A stretch of DNA of 64,000 bases. Source: Acinetobacter sp. CFCC 10889. GTDB taxonomy: Bacteria; Pseudomonadota; Gammaproteobacteria; Pseudomonadales; Moraxellaceae. Made by a program: the position numbers and the translations under genes. Numbering within the stretch: the first letter of the stretch is position 1; each line of letters starts with the position of its first letter. The stretch is taken from the NCBI RefSeq assembly GCF_003268395.1, contig NZ_LQXQ01000019.1, positions 1 through 64,000 on the forward strand, read 5' to 3'. The notes below the pieces were generated by a model. That model was not told the origin of the DNA, made no database searches, and saw only the letters and a list, made by a program, of their open reading frames with translations. Positions 44,733-55,395 of this stretch are shown here, in pieces.

Positions 44733-45113
44733 ATGAGAAAACAATACCATTTCCGCCAAGTGGGTGAAGACACTTATATTTGGGATGTACATCGCTTGGT
44801 TGAGCTAAGTCAAAATTTTGCAACGATTGAAATAGCATTGACCGAAATTCAAGAATTGAATGAAAGCTATTGGTTTCCTGATACTCATCCGACTACACAA
44901 GAAATAATTGATCATATTCAATTGGTTCAAGATGCTGATTTAAAATATCCGATTATTGTATGTGCAGATGGGCGAGTGATGGATGGAATGCATCGTATTG
45001 CTAAAGCTAAATTACAAGATCAATTGACCCTTCAAGCAGTCAAGTTTGAAGTTACGCCACAGCCTGATTTTATCAATGTTGATGCAGATGATTTGGATTA
45101 TGACGATGAATAA
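44733..45113 (+). CDS. ParB/sulfiredoxin-fold protein (ParB N-terminal-like domain)
   Basis: The 126-residue protein consists almost only of a ParB/Srx-like domain. It shows EIALTEIQELNESYWF, YPIIVCADGRVMDGMHRIAKAKL (the GxxxDGMHR loop that binds nucleotide in this fold) and an acidic end. Lacking a helix-turn-helix, it is not a chromosome-partition protein. The family is widespread and its function is not known. It is divergent from the membrane-anchored gene on its left. Confidence 0.8.
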   Translation: MRKQYHFRQVGEDTYIWDVHRLVELSQNFATIEIALTEIQELNESYWFPDTHPTTQEIIDHIQLVQDADLKYPIIVCADGRVMDGMHRIAKAKLQDQLTLQAVKFEVTPQPDFINVDADDLDYDDE

Positions 45114-45224
45114 AAGAAAGTTTTTGAAGCTAAATTACACAATATCAACATGAAATGATTGTCGAATTGAATTGCGCTCGCATACATTAAGGCTATCTCC
45201 AAATAAAAAGATAGGAAAAGAATA

Positions 45225-45383
45225 ATGCGTGTAGAAATTGAAGGCGTTCCACAAGGCGCAATTGAAGTTGAGTTACAACTTCTTCCAAGAATCGGTGAAA
45301 CCATTAAAGTGATGTATGGAGCAGATGCGGAAGTGAAAGGAGAAGTTACTGAGGTTGAACATTATATTAATCAACATAAATGA
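45225..45383 (+). CDS. Small acidic protein of unknown function (52 aa)
   Basis: The ATG at 45225 follows ATAGGAAAAG and the frame ends at TGA 45381-45383. The product starts MRVEIEGVPQGAIEVEL and has an alternating hydrophobic/charged pattern (IKVMYGADAEVKGEVTEVEHY) typical of a small beta protein. No homologue is recognised by eye. It lies between the ParB-like and kinase genes in the same direction. Confidence 0.65.
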   Translation: MRVEIEGVPQGAIEVELQLLPRIGETIKVMYGADAEVKGEVTEVEHYINQHK

Positions 45384-45475
45384 CCAAAAGATTATCTTAA
45401 TAATACGCCCAAGATTTTGATGTAACTTTGTTTAAAGGGGCGCTACAATGGCGACCTTTTATCAGTTGAATAACA

Positions 45476-46021
45476 ATGAAAAGAATAAATGTTGTTGGTA
45501 CATCTGCTTCAGGAAAGTCGACTTTTTCCAGAAAATTGGCACAAAAACTCAATTTAGCCTATATTGAACTCGATGATTTATTGTGGATGGATGATTGGCA
45601 GGAAACGTCTGATCCTGAGTTTTTTCAAAAGATTAAAGATGCGATAGCTGATGCAGAACATCATTCTGATCTACAAGGTTATGTAATTGATGGAAATTAT
45701 ACGAGAACAGTACCTTTAACGTGGCAAGAGATTGATACAGTCATTTGGCTTGATTTACCATTTGCGTTGAATTTATTTCAGTCTATAAAACGAGCTTTAA
45801 GCCGTGCAATTTCAAAACAACCAATGTGGCAACATTCTAATAATACTGAAAGTTTTAGCCGTATGTTGAGTCGAGATTCGATTATTTTATGGATGATGAA
45901 AACTCATAAAAAGAATCGGAAAAAATATCAGGATAGAATCAATCATCCTGATTATGCCCATATTCAGTTTATTCATTTAAGGTCTAGAAAAGAAATCGAG
46001 AGTTTTTTAAAGCAACTGTGA
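45476..46021 (+). CDS. P-loop nucleotide kinase-like protein (FlaR/adenylate-kinase-related)
   Basis: The 181-residue protein has a Walker A motif VGTSASGKSTFS at 7-18, a lid-like region (KRALSRAI) and YVIDGNYTRT after the first acidic residues (ELDDLLW). This matches P-loop proteins annotated as DNA topology modulation FlaR or uncharacterised AAA kinases. The substrate is unknown; the small size argues for a nucleotide or small-molecule kinase. The ATG is the best start although no strong ribosome-binding site is seen. Confidence 0.78.
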   Translation: MKRINVVGTSASGKSTFSRKLAQKLNLAYIELDDLLWMDDWQETSDPEFFQKIKDAIADAEHHSDLQGYVIDGNYTRTVPLTWQEIDTVIWLDLPFALNLFQSIKRALSRAISKQPMWQHSNNTESFSRMLSRDSIILWMMKTHKKNRKKYQDRINHPDYAHIQFIHLRSRKEIESFLKQL

Positions 46022-46162
46022 TTGATCAAATCCGTAGTCATTTTAGGAAAATAAATGATTCTACTTGTAATAAAAAATGATATTGCAAAACTAGTTTAAA
46101 TTGAAGATGCTGATAATTTAAACATCTGCCATGATCAATGGAATATTTAATAAGAGAAAAAT

Positions 46163-46711
46163 ATGTCTGATTTCCAATATTTAACAGAATTACAAGAGCG
46201 AGTTCGCCAAGGACAGCATTTTAAGTATTTATGCTTTTGGGGGCATACACCAAAGCAAACAGGTGTGATTGATAAAAGTTGTTTTAGTCAGTGGTTTCCT
46301 GCACATTTTGAAGTCGATGGTATTGAATATAAAACAGCAGAACATTATATGATGGCGCAAAAAGCCAAACTATTTGCTGATGAAGATATTTTTCAGAAAA
46401 TTATTCAGGTAAACCATCCCAATGAAGCCAAAACTTTGGGACGAAAAGTGAAAAATTATCAGGAAAATGTTTGGTTAGAACACCGTTTTGATATTGTGGT
46501 AAAAGGCAATATTGCAAAGTTTTCACAACATCCAGCATTGAAAGCATTTTTATTGGATACACAAGAGCGTATTTTGGTTGAGGCATCACCTGTAGATAAA
46601 ATTTGGGGAATAGGTTTAGCGGCTGATGATGAGTGTGCTGAAAAACCATTGCAATGGAAAGGCTTGAATTTATTAGGTTTTGCTTTAATGGAAGTAAGAA
46701 AGCAACTTTAA
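46163..46711 (+). CDS. NADAR domain protein (YbiA/RibX type)
   Basis: The 182-residue protein has the NADAR signatures FWGHTP, SQWFPAHFEVDGIEYKTAEHYMMAQKA, IWGIGL and NLLGFALMEVR. Family members hydrolyse N-glycosidic bonds of riboflavin intermediates, and some remove ADP-ribose from guanine bases or NAD-derived adducts. AAGAGAAAA precedes the ATG. The neighbours, a ParB/Srx-fold protein and a P-loop kinase, are nucleotide-binding, which makes a nucleotide or ADP-ribose role attractive but unproven. Confidence 0.85.
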   Translation: MSDFQYLTELQERVRQGQHFKYLCFWGHTPKQTGVIDKSCFSQWFPAHFEVDGIEYKTAEHYMMAQKAKLFADEDIFQKIIQVNHPNEAKTLGRKVKNYQENVWLEHRFDIVVKGNIAKFSQHPALKAFLLDTQERILVEASPVDKIWGIGLAADDECAEKPLQWKGLNLLGFALMEVRKQL

Positions 46712-46725
46712 TGTTGCTTTCTTTT
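46697..46725. terminator. Terminator overlapping the NADAR stop codon
   Basis: A 10-base stem AGAAAGCAAC / GTTGCTTTCT with a 6-base loop is followed by TTTT. It separates two convergent genes. Confidence 0.88.
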
Positions 46726-46752
46726 TGGGTTTAATTTTATTTTAAATGAAAT

Positions 46753-47763
46753 TTACAAGCCAAAATAATAGGCTGCAATACAAATTAGAATCGTAATCAC
46801 GATCAAGGTCATTACCCCAGATTTACCCACTTTGGACTCAGCATTTTGACTGAAACGTTGTTTATTTTCAGTGTTCATGGGTTCAAAAGGGGATGGTACT
46901 TGTTGAGGTGTTAATTGTGCTGATTTGTAATGGTTCGCCACTTTGGTAATGAACTTACCATATAAGTCATCAAGTTTTTGGGAAAAATGACGTAAATTCA
47001 TTTGTTCTTCAGGGCTGGTTTCTTGTCCTAAATCATTTGAAGAATATTGCATTTTATTTTCAATATAAGCAGATAAGGCTTCCAAACGATGTAATGTTTC
47101 ATGTGCATAATCTGCTGAATAGGCACTTGGAAATAATGAAAGATTTGTTGTGTCATTTGGAGAGTATTGTGTTGTATTTAGACCTAAATAAGGTAGCGCA
47201 ATGCTGCTTGGTGCAATAAATCCTTGCGCATATTTGCTATTAAATAGTTCATTATCAGTATAAACCTGAATATCATCCCAATTGGGCTGTGCTAAATCTT
47301 GTTCAATACGTTTGTTATATTTAGCAATCAGCTCAAAACGCCAAAAAGTTTCTTGACGAGTACTGTTTTGCTGTGCTGCTGGTACTTCATAATCATTATC
47401 TGCTGTGTACCATTCAGCAAGTTCTTTACCTAAGATCCAAGCGGTATGTTGTTGCTTGTTATGACTAATAATAAAGTGTGGTGTTGCAAGGAGCTCAACA
47501 TTGGCATTGGGGTTTTGTTCTTCATTTAAAAGGCTAGAACTATGTAGGCTCAGGCGATAAGCCCCTTGTTTTTTCAAGCCTTCAAGCCATATTTGAAAAT
47601 GCTGTGCCAATAAATGTTGGCTAAGTAAGTCCCGAAAATACACACGGTGCTGATTAAAAATAGCATGATTGACCCATTGATTAAAACTTAAATCTTGGGA
47701 CAAAAATTCGTTGCCATAGGTGACAAGCGTGAGTTGTTGTTTCCAAATTGGGTCGAGTGCCAT
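46753..47763 (-). CDS. Unknown C-terminally anchored protein, paralogue of the 43517-44680 gene
   Basis: The 336-residue protein begins MALDPIWKQQLTLVTYGNEFL. It shares with its paralogue the LV(S/T)YGNEFL start, the GxYxxSLHxxS segment (GAYRLSLHSSS) and an ANHY segment (KFITKVANHYKSAQL) near the C-terminus. One transmembrane segment (about 315-336) ends the chain, after a short linker. No known family. The two paralogues bracket the ParB-like, small, kinase and NADAR genes, pointing the same way. Confidence 0.7.
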   Translation of the reverse strand: MALDPIWKQQLTLVTYGNEFLSQDLSFNQWVNHAIFNQHRVYFRDLLSQHLLAQHFQIWLEGLKKQGAYRLSLHSSSLLNEEQNPNANVELLATPHFIISHNKQQHTAWILGKELAEWYTADNDYEVPAAQQNSTRQETFWRFELIAKYNKRIEQDLAQPNWDDIQVYTDNELFNSKYAQGFIAPSSIALPYLGLNTTQYSPNDTTNLSLFPSAYSADYAHETLHRLEALSAYIENKMQYSSNDLGQETSPEEQMNLRHFSQKLDDLYGKFITKVANHYKSAQLTPQQVPSPFEPMNTENKQRFSQNAESKVGKSGVMTLIVITILICIAAYYFGL

Positions 47764-47912
47764 ATGTTATTGATCTCGGTGACATCATTTTTGTGAAAGT
47801 CCGATTATCTTATACTTTTTATGATGGAAAATACCAATTTGATTTTCCTGTTTATGAAGCTTCATCCATCTGCATAAAAACTGTTAGAATACGCAGTTAT
47901 ATTATTTTCTAA

Positions 47913-48914
<1,002 letters not shown>

Positions 48915-48934
48915 CAAGTTTATACTCTCCCTGA

Positions 48935-48953
48935 CCTCTCCTGAAAGGAGAGG
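48935..48953. repeat. REP-like inverted repeat between pheS and pheT
   Basis: CCTCTCCT-GAA-AGGAGAGG forms an 8-base stem. The same sequence in looser form occurs near the polA end (60617-60662). It is likely a dispersed intergenic palindrome; its effect on pheT expression is unknown. Confidence 0.6.
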
Positions 48954-49044
48954 GGTTGTCCATTGTGATGAGATGACGGGTACTTTGCTTTTTAAAGTGG
49001 AGTGAGAGGGGATTAGAAATTTAGAAATTATAGGTTTTTACGAA

Positions 49045-51426
49045 ATGAAAATTAGCGAAAATTGGCTACGCACGTGGGTAAATCCTGCAATTGATAGCGA
49101 AACCTTATCTGACCAACTAACCATGCTTGGTTTAGAAATTGATGATTTAACACCAGCAGCAAAGCCATTTACAGGTGTCGTGGTTGGTGAGGTTTTGACC
49201 GTTGTACAGCATCCAGATGCAGACCGTTTACGTGTAACCACAGTCAATATTGGTTCAGGTGAGCCATTGCAAATCGTTTGTGGTGCGCCAAATGTACGTG
49301 CAGGGATGAAAGCACCTGTTGCAACGATTGGTGCAGTATTACCAGGTGATTTTAAAATCAAAAAAGGCAAACTTCGTGGTGTCGAATCACAAGGTATGCT
49401 GTGCGGTGCATCTGAAATTGATCTTGAAGATAAAATTGACGGTCTTTTAGAGTTACCAAGTGATGCGCCTGTTGGGGTGAATATCCGTGAATATCTAAAT
49501 TTAGATGACAATGTGATTGATATCAGTATCACGCCAAACCGTGGTGATTGTTTCAGTATCCGTGGTATTGCGCGTGAAGTTGGGGTAATTAACCAATTGC
49601 CTGTAACTGCACCTGAAATTCAAGAAGTTGCAGCAACAATTGCGGATCAAAAACAAGTTGTGATCACCACTGAGGGTTGCCCACGTTACTTAGGTCGCGT
49701 CATTAAAAACGTCGATACCAAAGCACCGACGCCTGCATGGATGGAACAAGCGTTGTCTCGTTCAGGTATCCGTCAGCACAGTATTTTGGTGGATATTACC
49801 AACTATGTATTGATGGAATTGGGTCAGCCTTTACATGCTTTTGATGGTGGTAAAGTGCAAGGTTCAGTCCATGTACGCCAAGCGACTGCTGCTGAAAAAC
49901 TTGTTTTGCTGAATGAACAAGAAGTTGAATTGTCTGAAAATGTCATGGTGATTGCTGATGATGCAAAAGCATTGGCAATTGCAGGTATTATGGGTGGTTT
50001 ATCTTCTTCTGTGACTGATGAAACCACTGAGATTTTCTTGGAATCAGCATTCTTCGCGCCACTTGCGATTGCAGGTCGTGCGCGTAGCTTTGGTTTGCAT
50101 ACGGATGCATCGCAACGTTATGAACGTGGTGTAGATTTTGAATTGCCAATGATTGCCATGCACCGTGCATCACAATTAATTGCTGAACTTGCAGGTGGTG
50201 AATTTGGTCCGATTACTGTGGCTGAACAAACTGCGTTATTGCCAAAACGTGAAGCGATAAAATTAAACCAAGCGCAAGTCGATCAATTGCTTGGCTATAA
50301 AGTTGAATCAGATTTTATTACCGATGCTTTACAGCGTTTAGCTTGTGAAGTGACTGTAACAGCACAAGGTGAATGGACGGTTGTACCTCCATCACACCGT
50401 TATGATATGGCGATTTACCAAGACTTGATCGAAGAGGTTGCCCGTATCCATGGTTATGACAATATTCAAATCAGTCTGCCTGTGATTGATGTGAAATTGG
50501 CAAAACACCAAGATCAATTTGAATTGCCACAGTTACGCCAAACTTTGGTCACTTTGGGCTATCAAGAAGCAATCAGCTTTAGCTTTGCCGATTTAAAACT
50601 TGAAAAACAGTTGAATTCACAAGTGAATCCATTGGCACTTGCCAATCCGATTTCAAGTGATTTGGCAGTAATGCGTTCAACCTTGCTTTCAAGTTTGATT
50701 CCTTGTGTGCAATACAATGTGAATCGTCAACAAAGCCGTGTGCGTTTCTTTGAGCTTGGTTTGCGTTTTGACTATCAAAATGCACAAAGGATTGATGACC
50801 TCAAACAAATCCCAACTTTGGCGATGATTGCTACAGGTGCGAAACAGGCTGAATCTTGGCATGCAAAAGCACAGCCTATGGATTTCTTTGACTTCAAAGG
50901 TGAAGTTGAAGAGTTGCTTGCAGCTGCACGTGTGAATGTGGAATATGTCCGTTCAGAACGTGAATGGCTACATCCTGGTCAATCTGCTGAGATTTTGGTA
51001 GATGGAAAATCGATTGGTTATTTAGGTCGTTTACATCCTTCATTGGAAAATGAATTGGATTTGACAACAACCTGGGTTGCAGAAGTCGATCAATTGGCTG
51101 TTTTGCAAACTTATGTATCTAATTTTACAGAATTATCACGATTTCCATCGGTTAGACGTGATATTGCGCTTTTAATTAGTGATAAGATTAATGTCAGTGA
51201 AATTCAGCAACTTATCGAAAAAACGGGCGGAGCGCTTTTAGACTCATCTTGGTTATTCGATGTGTATACGGGTCAAGGTGTGGCAGAAGGCAAGCGCTCA
51301 TTGGCATTTGCATTATTATGGCAACATCCAACACGTACACTTGAAGATGCTGAAATTAAATCAGGTATGGACAATATTATACAAGTGTTGCAAGACACTT
51401 ATGAAGCGACATTGAGGGCCTCATGA
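49045..51426 (+). CDS. pheT: Phenylalanyl-tRNA synthetase beta subunit
   Basis: The 793-residue subunit has the tRNA-binding EMAP-like N-terminal domain (about 40-150), the B3/B4 editing domain ([20 protein letters not shown]) and B5. The C-terminal ferredoxin-fold anticodon-binding domain begins near [15 protein letters not shown]. The last four bases overlap the ihfA start (ATGA). Together with PheS it forms the alpha2-beta2 enzyme. Confidence 0.98.
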   Translation: MKISENWLRTWVNPAIDSETLSDQLTMLGLEIDDLTPAAKPFTGVVVGEVLTVVQHPDADRLRVTTVNIGSGEPLQIVCGAPNVRAGMKAPVATIGAVLPGDFKIKKGKLRGVESQGMLCGASEIDLEDKIDGLLELPSDAPVGVNIREYLNLDDNVIDISITPNRGDCFSIRGIAREVGVINQLPVTAPEIQEVAATIADQKQVVITTEGCPRYLGRVIKNVDTKAPTPAWMEQALSRSGIRQHSILVDITNYVLMELGQPLHAFDGGKVQGSVHVRQATAAEKLVLLNEQEVELSENVMVIADDAKALAIAGIMGGLSSSVTDETTEIFLESAFFAPLAIAGRARSFGLHTDASQRYERGVDFELPMIAMHRASQLIAELAGGEFGPITVAEQTALLPKREAIKLNQAQVDQLLGYKVESDFITDALQRLACEVTVTAQGEWTVVPPSHRYDMAIYQDLIEEVARIHGYDNIQISLPVIDVKLAKHQDQFELPQLRQTLVTLGYQEAISFSFADLKLEKQLNSQVNPLALANPISSDLAVMRSTLLSSLIPCVQYNVNRQQSRVRFFELGLRFDYQNAQRIDDLKQIPTLAMIATGAKQAESWHAKAQPMDFFDFKGEVEELLAAARVNVEYVRSEREWLHPGQSAEILVDGKSIGYLGRLHPSLENELDLTTTWVAEVDQLAVLQTYVSNFTELSRFPSVRRDIALLISDKINVSEIQQLIEKTGGALLDSSWLFDVYTGQGVAEGKRSLAFALLWQHPTRTLEDAEIKSGMDNIIQVLQDTYEATLRAS

Positions 51427-51719
51427 CAGCATTAACAAAAGCAGAAATGGCTGATCATTTAAGTGAGCTTACGAGTTTAAATCGTCGTGAAGCAAAACAA
51501 ATGGTTGAGTTATTCTTTGATGAAATTAGCCAAGCATTAATTGCTGGCGAGCAAGTGAAACTTTCAGGATTTGGTAATTTTGAATTACGTGATAAACGCC
51601 AACGTCCTGGTCGTAATCCGAAAACTGGGGAAGAGATTCCAATTTCTGCACGCCGTGTTGTGACTTTCCGTGCAGGTCAGAAATTCAGACAACGTGTAGG
51701 TACTGAACAAGAGGATTAA
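51423..51719 (+). CDS. ihfA: Integration host factor alpha subunit
   Basis: The 98-residue DNA-bending protein has the HU/IHF fold ([30 protein letters not shown]) and the [14 protein letters not shown] arm that inserts into the minor groove. It follows pheT with a 4-base overlap, as in most gamma-proteobacteria. A strong terminator lies 17 bases after the stop. Confidence 0.97.
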   Translation: MTALTKAEMADHLSELTSLNRREAKQMVELFFDEISQALIAGEQVKLSGFGNFELRDKRQRPGRNPKTGEEIPISARRVVTFRAGQKFRQRVGTEQED

Positions 51720-51735
51720 TCTTCTTTATTTAGTG

Positions 51736-51765
51736 AAAAGCCCTGTATTCTTACAGGGCTTTTTT
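51736..51765 (+). terminator. Terminator after ihfA
   Basis: The 12-base stem AAAAGCCCTGTA / TACAGGGCTTTT is followed by TT. Confidence 0.92.
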
Positions 51766-51830
51766 ATGTCTGGATTCTGTGGTGATATAATGAGAATCTA
51801 TTGAATTTTTTGTATTTAAAGTATGTGTCT

Positions 51831-52271
51831 TTAAATTATTGTAGGGCGATCTATATTGATGAGGCTATATTGAAAATCACGCTCAAGTTCTTCAAAAGCC
51901 TCAACACCATTGTGTAAAATAAATTCTGCTTCAGAGTCAAAAATAGGAATTAGCCAGCGCAATTGCACTGTGCTATCTTGATCTAATAAATACATATTAT
52001 TGAATGATTCATGTTCTAAACATGCTTCATCATCTAAGATACATTTTTGTTTTAATTTTAAGGGAGCAATTTGAATATCTGTGATGATGCTTACATCACA
52101 AGCTAGTTCTTTTTTAGATAAATGCAGACCAAGATTCATGAGATAATCTATATATTCATTCATATCTTGCTTTACAAATATTGTGGGTAAGATGAAATAG
52201 TATTCATTTAATTTATTATAGCTTTGTTCAATTTGGATGTTTACAAAGCCGAATGTCACGATCCTTGTCAT
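51831..52271 (-). CDS. Uncharacterised protein, possibly suppressor-of-fused-like
   Basis: The 146-residue soluble protein has ELNEYYFILPT-like sequence early. Its C-terminal segment RWLIPIFDSEAEFILHNGVEAFEEL resembles the end of suppressor-of-fused (SUFU) domain proteins, many of which are immunity proteins against polymorphic toxins. No toxin gene is adjacent. The relation is a weak motif match only. Confidence 0.5.
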   Translation of the reverse strand: MTRIVTFGFVNIQIEQSYNKLNEYYFILPTIFVKQDMNEYIDYLMNLGLHLSKKELACDVSIITDIQIAPLKLKQKCILDDEACLEHESFNNMYLLDQDSTVQLRWLIPIFDSEAEFILHNGVEAFEELERDFQYSLINIDRPTII

Positions 52272-52484
52272 ATTTCTATGTATTAAATCGTGAAAAACAA
52301 GTATTTCAATTTTAAATGATGAATCCTTTGAATATGTTTTTATTATATTGGGGTTTCCCCAATGCTTAATATAAGTGGTAAGTAAAGAAGATCTATATTG
52401 TTCGTGTATTTGTTGATGTTGGTTTAAGTTTATGTTTTATAAAAATATTATTTGTTTTTATTTCTATATAAATTTCGGGCATAA

Positions 52485-52511
52485 AAAAAGAGAACCCAAG
52501 GTTCTCTTTTT
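52485..52511 (-). terminator. Terminator for the alanine-rich lipoprotein gene
   Basis: A perfect 12-base stem AAAAAGAGAACC / GGTTCTCTTTTT with loop CAA gives a T run on the minus strand. Confidence 0.9.
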
Positions 52512-52534
52512 CTGATAATAATCTAAAGTGATTA

Positions 52535-52813
52535 TTATTGAGCAGCAGCAGTTGAAGCAGCAGCAGTAGCTTCAGAAGCAGCAGCAACAGCAGTGTTAGC
52601 AGCAGCATCTACAGTTGAAGCAGCAGCAGTAACGTCAGCAGCAACAGAAGCAGCAGCAGCGTCAGCAGCAGCAGTAGCTTCAGAAGCAGCAGCTACAGCA
52701 GTTGAAGCAGCAGCGTTTGCATCAGCAGTAGCAGCGTCATCTTTCTTAGCACAGCCAACGAAAGCTAAAGTAGTAGCAACTGCAGCAGCAATAGCGATTT
52801 TTTTGAATAACAT
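52535..52813 (-). CDS. Alanine-rich lipoprotein with 36-residue internal repeats
   Basis: The 92-residue protein has a lipoprotein signal peptide with lipobox AFVGC (C21). The rest is mostly Ala with Ser, Thr, Glu and Asp. TAVAAASEATAAA occurs at residues 38-50 and 74-86, a 36-residue (108-base) repeat. The pattern suggests long alanine-rich helices, possibly coiled coils as in Lpp or OprI, but there is no terminal lysine for peptidoglycan attachment. GAGAGTGATGCC precedes the ATG, and it has its own terminator, so it may be highly expressed. Role unknown. Confidence 0.8.
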   Translation of the reverse strand: MLFKKIAIAAAVATTLAFVGCAKKDDAATADANAAASTAVAAASEATAAADAAAASVAADVTAAASTVDAAANTAVAAASEATAAASTAAAQ

Positions 52814-53151
52814 GGCATCACTCTCATAAATTAAATTGAGACAAAAAACCCAAGTTAGCCTGTTTTTTGCTTTTGTGCATAGCAGTCTAACTGGTATGCG
52901 AATATGCTATCACTGCGGATTTAGAATTGCTACTGCCCAAAATCAAAAAAATGCCAAAAAAGGTGATAAAATGACGTTTTTTTAACAGGTATTTACAATT
53001 AATTTTGCTTTTTATATTGGCTTATTACACTCTAACTGCTTAAAAAACATAGTTTTTATTAAATAAAAATATTATTATTCAAAGGTTTGCAACATATAAT
53101 AACAAACATGAATGCTCTATGTAATTTTATGTAAACAAAGTCAACCAAATA
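52814..53151. other. Intergenic region between lipoprotein and rho terminator
   Basis: About 340 AT-rich bases with the lipoprotein promoter on the minus strand. I see no gene or repeat. The rho terminator follows at 53152. Confidence 0.55.
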
Positions 53152-53177
53152 AAAAGGCTATCGTTATAGATAGCCTT
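53152..53177 (-). terminator. Terminator of rho
   Basis: The stem AAGGCTATC / GATAGCCTT with a 6-base loop is followed on the minus strand by TTTTTATTT. It lies 20 bases past the rho stop. Confidence 0.85.
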
Positions 53178-53197
53178 CTTATTCAATCAATAAAATT

Positions 53198-54466
53198 TTA
53201 GTTCGTTGCTTTACGCTTCATCTGATCAAAGAAATCATCATTGGTTTTGGTTTCTTTCATACGGTCAAGTAGGAATTCCATTGCTGCTAATTCATCTTGT
53301 GTATGTAAAAGCTTACGTAAAATCCAAACTTTACGCAGATTTTCTTCACTCATTAAGCGTTCTTCACGACGTGTACCTGATTTCTTGATATTCATCGCAG
53401 GGAAGACACGTTTTTCAGCAATACGGCGATCAAGCGTGATTTCTTGGTTACCTGTACCTTTGAATTCTTCGTAGATCACTTCATCCATTTTACTGCCTGT
53501 TTCAATCAAAGCAGTAGAAATAATGGTCAATGAACCGCCTTCTTCAATATTACGTGCAGCACCAAAGAAACGCTTTGGGCGCTCAAGTGCATGTGCATCC
53601 ACACCACCAGTCAATACTTTGCCTGATGAAGGAATAACAGTGTTATAAGCACGTGCTAAACGAGTAATTGAGTCAAGCAAGATCACAACGTCTTTTTTGT
53701 GTTCAACAAGACGTTTAGCTTTTTCGATCACCATTTCTGCAACTTGGACGTGACGTGCAGGTGATTCATCAAATGTAGATGCAACGACTTCACCACGCAC
53801 TGTACGTTCCATTTCTGTCACTTCCTCTGGACGTTCGTCAATAAGAAGAACAATCAAGAAGCATTCAGGGTTATTACGTACAATTGACTGCGCAATATTT
53901 TGTAATAACATTGTTTTACCCGCTTTCGGCGGAGCAACAATGATTGAACGTTGACCTTTACCAATCGGTGCGATCAAGTCAACAACACGTGCAGTTAAAT
54001 CTTCGGTTGAACCATTCCCCAATTCCATAATCAACTGTTCAGTTGGGAAAAGTGGCGTTAAGTTTTCAAATAAAATTTTATTACGTGAATTTTCAGGGGT
54101 GTCGTAGTTAATTTGATTTACTTTTAATAAAGCAAAATAACGTTCGCCTTCTTTAGGTGGGCGAATGGTACCTGTAATGGTATCACCTGTTCTAAGGTTA
54201 AAGCGGCGAATTTGTGACGGGCTCACATAGATATCATCTGGTCCTGCAAGGTAAGAGCCAGCAGCCGAGCGTAGGAAGCCAAACCCATCAGACAAAATTT
54301 CTAGAACACCATCACCAAAAATTTCTTCGCCATTCATTGCATGGCGTTTTAAGATGGCAAAAATAATGTCTTGTTTGCGGTTACGAGCCATTCCTTCAAG
54401 GCCCATAAACTCAGCAATCTTAATGAGTTCGCCAATCGGTTTTTTCTTGAGTTCAGTTAAGTTCAT
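53198..54466 (-). CDS. rho: Transcription termination factor Rho
   Basis: The 422-residue hexameric RNA helicase has an RNA-binding OB/CSD domain (about 50-125, [21 protein letters not shown] and [13 protein letters not shown] motifs). The ATPase domain has Walker [14 protein letters not shown], the Q-loop and [15 protein letters not shown]. Its position after trxA on the same strand matches E. coli trxA-rho. The 326-base leader is long enough for autoregulated termination. Confidence 0.98.
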   Translation of the reverse strand: MNLTELKKKPIGELIKIAEFMGLEGMARNRKQDIIFAILKRHAMNGEEIFGDGVLEILSDGFGFLRSAAGSYLAGPDDIYVSPSQIRRFNLRTGDTITGTIRPPKEGERYFALLKVNQINYDTPENSRNKILFENLTPLFPTEQLIMELGNGSTEDLTARVVDLIAPIGKGQRSIIVAPPKAGKTMLLQNIAQSIVRNNPECFLIVLLIDERPEEVTEMERTVRGEVVASTFDESPARHVQVAEMVIEKAKRLVEHKKDVVILLDSITRLARAYNTVIPSSGKVLTGGVDAHALERPKRFFGAARNIEEGGSLTIISTALIETGSKMDEVIYEEFKGTGNQEITLDRRIAEKRVFPAMNIKKSGTRREERLMSEENLRKVWILRKLLHTQDELAAMEFLLDRMKETKTNDDFFDQMKRKATN

Positions 54467-54792
54467 AGATGGTCAGATTGATGTAAGGATGTGTGGTACA
54501 CAGAGATAATAGAAAGAAGCAAAAGTCGCCCGCAGTACAATAGGTGAGTGTAATTGTATTTGCACAATAACAAAACTCAGAATCTAATTAGTTCTTTCGA
54601 GGAGAAATGTGTAAAACAATTTCTGTTGCCGAGCGGCGATCTTATGTGTTGTGTTGTAAGAAATTGGAATCAACCCCAAATTTTCTCATGCATGGAATAT
54701 AAGTGAGAACTTAAAAATGTCAATGTATAGAAGAAAAATACGCCATATTTTTATGACGTATTTTGAAGAATAATTGACAATTAAACACTGAA
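54467..54792. other. trxA-rho intergenic leader
   Basis: The 326 bases carry no recognised gene; I did not find a convincing rho leader peptide. It should hold the rho promoter and the autoregulatory leader. Confidence 0.5.
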
Positions 54793-55119
54793 TTAAATGT
54801 TTTCGTCGATGAAAGCAGTTAGTTTTGACTTAGGTGCAGCACCGATTTGTTGTGCAACCACTTCGCCATTTTTAAACATTAACAATGCTGGAATGTTACG
54901 AATGTTATAGTTCACAGCAGTTTGTTCACATGCGGTCACATCAACTTTGACGATTTTAACTTTACCTTCATATTCATTAGATAAAACTTCAAGTACTGGT
55001 GCAATAGCTTTACAAGGTGCACACCAACCTGCCCAGAAATCAACAATCACAGGAATGTCAGATTGAAGAACATCAGCATCAAAGTTTTCATCTGTAGTGT
55101 TTACGATATTGCCTGACAT
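54793..55119 (-). CDS. trxA: Thioredoxin with a WCAPC active site
   Basis: ATG 55119 (MSGNIVNTTD) is preferred because GGAGCAAAATCC precedes it. The 108-residue thioredoxin fold has the active site W32-C33-A34-P35-C36, where the standard form is WCGPC. The later NIPALL loop carries the cis-proline, with Ala where E. coli has Thr. It reduces ribonucleotide reductase, PAPS reductase and other targets. It is divergent from ppx and followed by rho. Confidence 0.95.
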   Translation of the reverse strand: MSGNIVNTTDENFDADVLQSDIPVIVDFWAGWCAPCKAIAPVLEVLSNEYEGKVKIVKVDVTACEQTAVNYNIRNIPALLMFKNGEVVAQQIGAAPKSKLTAFIDENI

Positions 55120-55395
55120 GGATTTTGCTCCAAAATATTTTAAAGATGTCATCTATGTCTATAAGTATTACATAGACATCTCATACAGAGTAGGGGAATA
55201 GGTAAATTTTCGATCTTAATTGTGAATTTGTCTAATTGATGCTCACGATAAGTACAATCGGAGCTTTGAAATTGTCATACAACTGTCACAAATGTAGAAA
55301 AAATAATGACTCAGCGAATTGTCGACATAAATGGCTTTTCAATTGTCTGTAGGTGAATTAATCTAGGCACACTTCTGGATGAGTTTGTATAAATA

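Noticed and set aside
52593..52829. Alanine-rich open frame on the plus strand
   Set aside because: It is the mirror of the GCA/TGC-repeat lipoprotein gene, which has the signal peptide and ribosome-binding site on the minus strand.
53206..53474. Small plus-strand open frames across rho
   Set aside because: They lie inside rho, which is fully supported on the minus strand.
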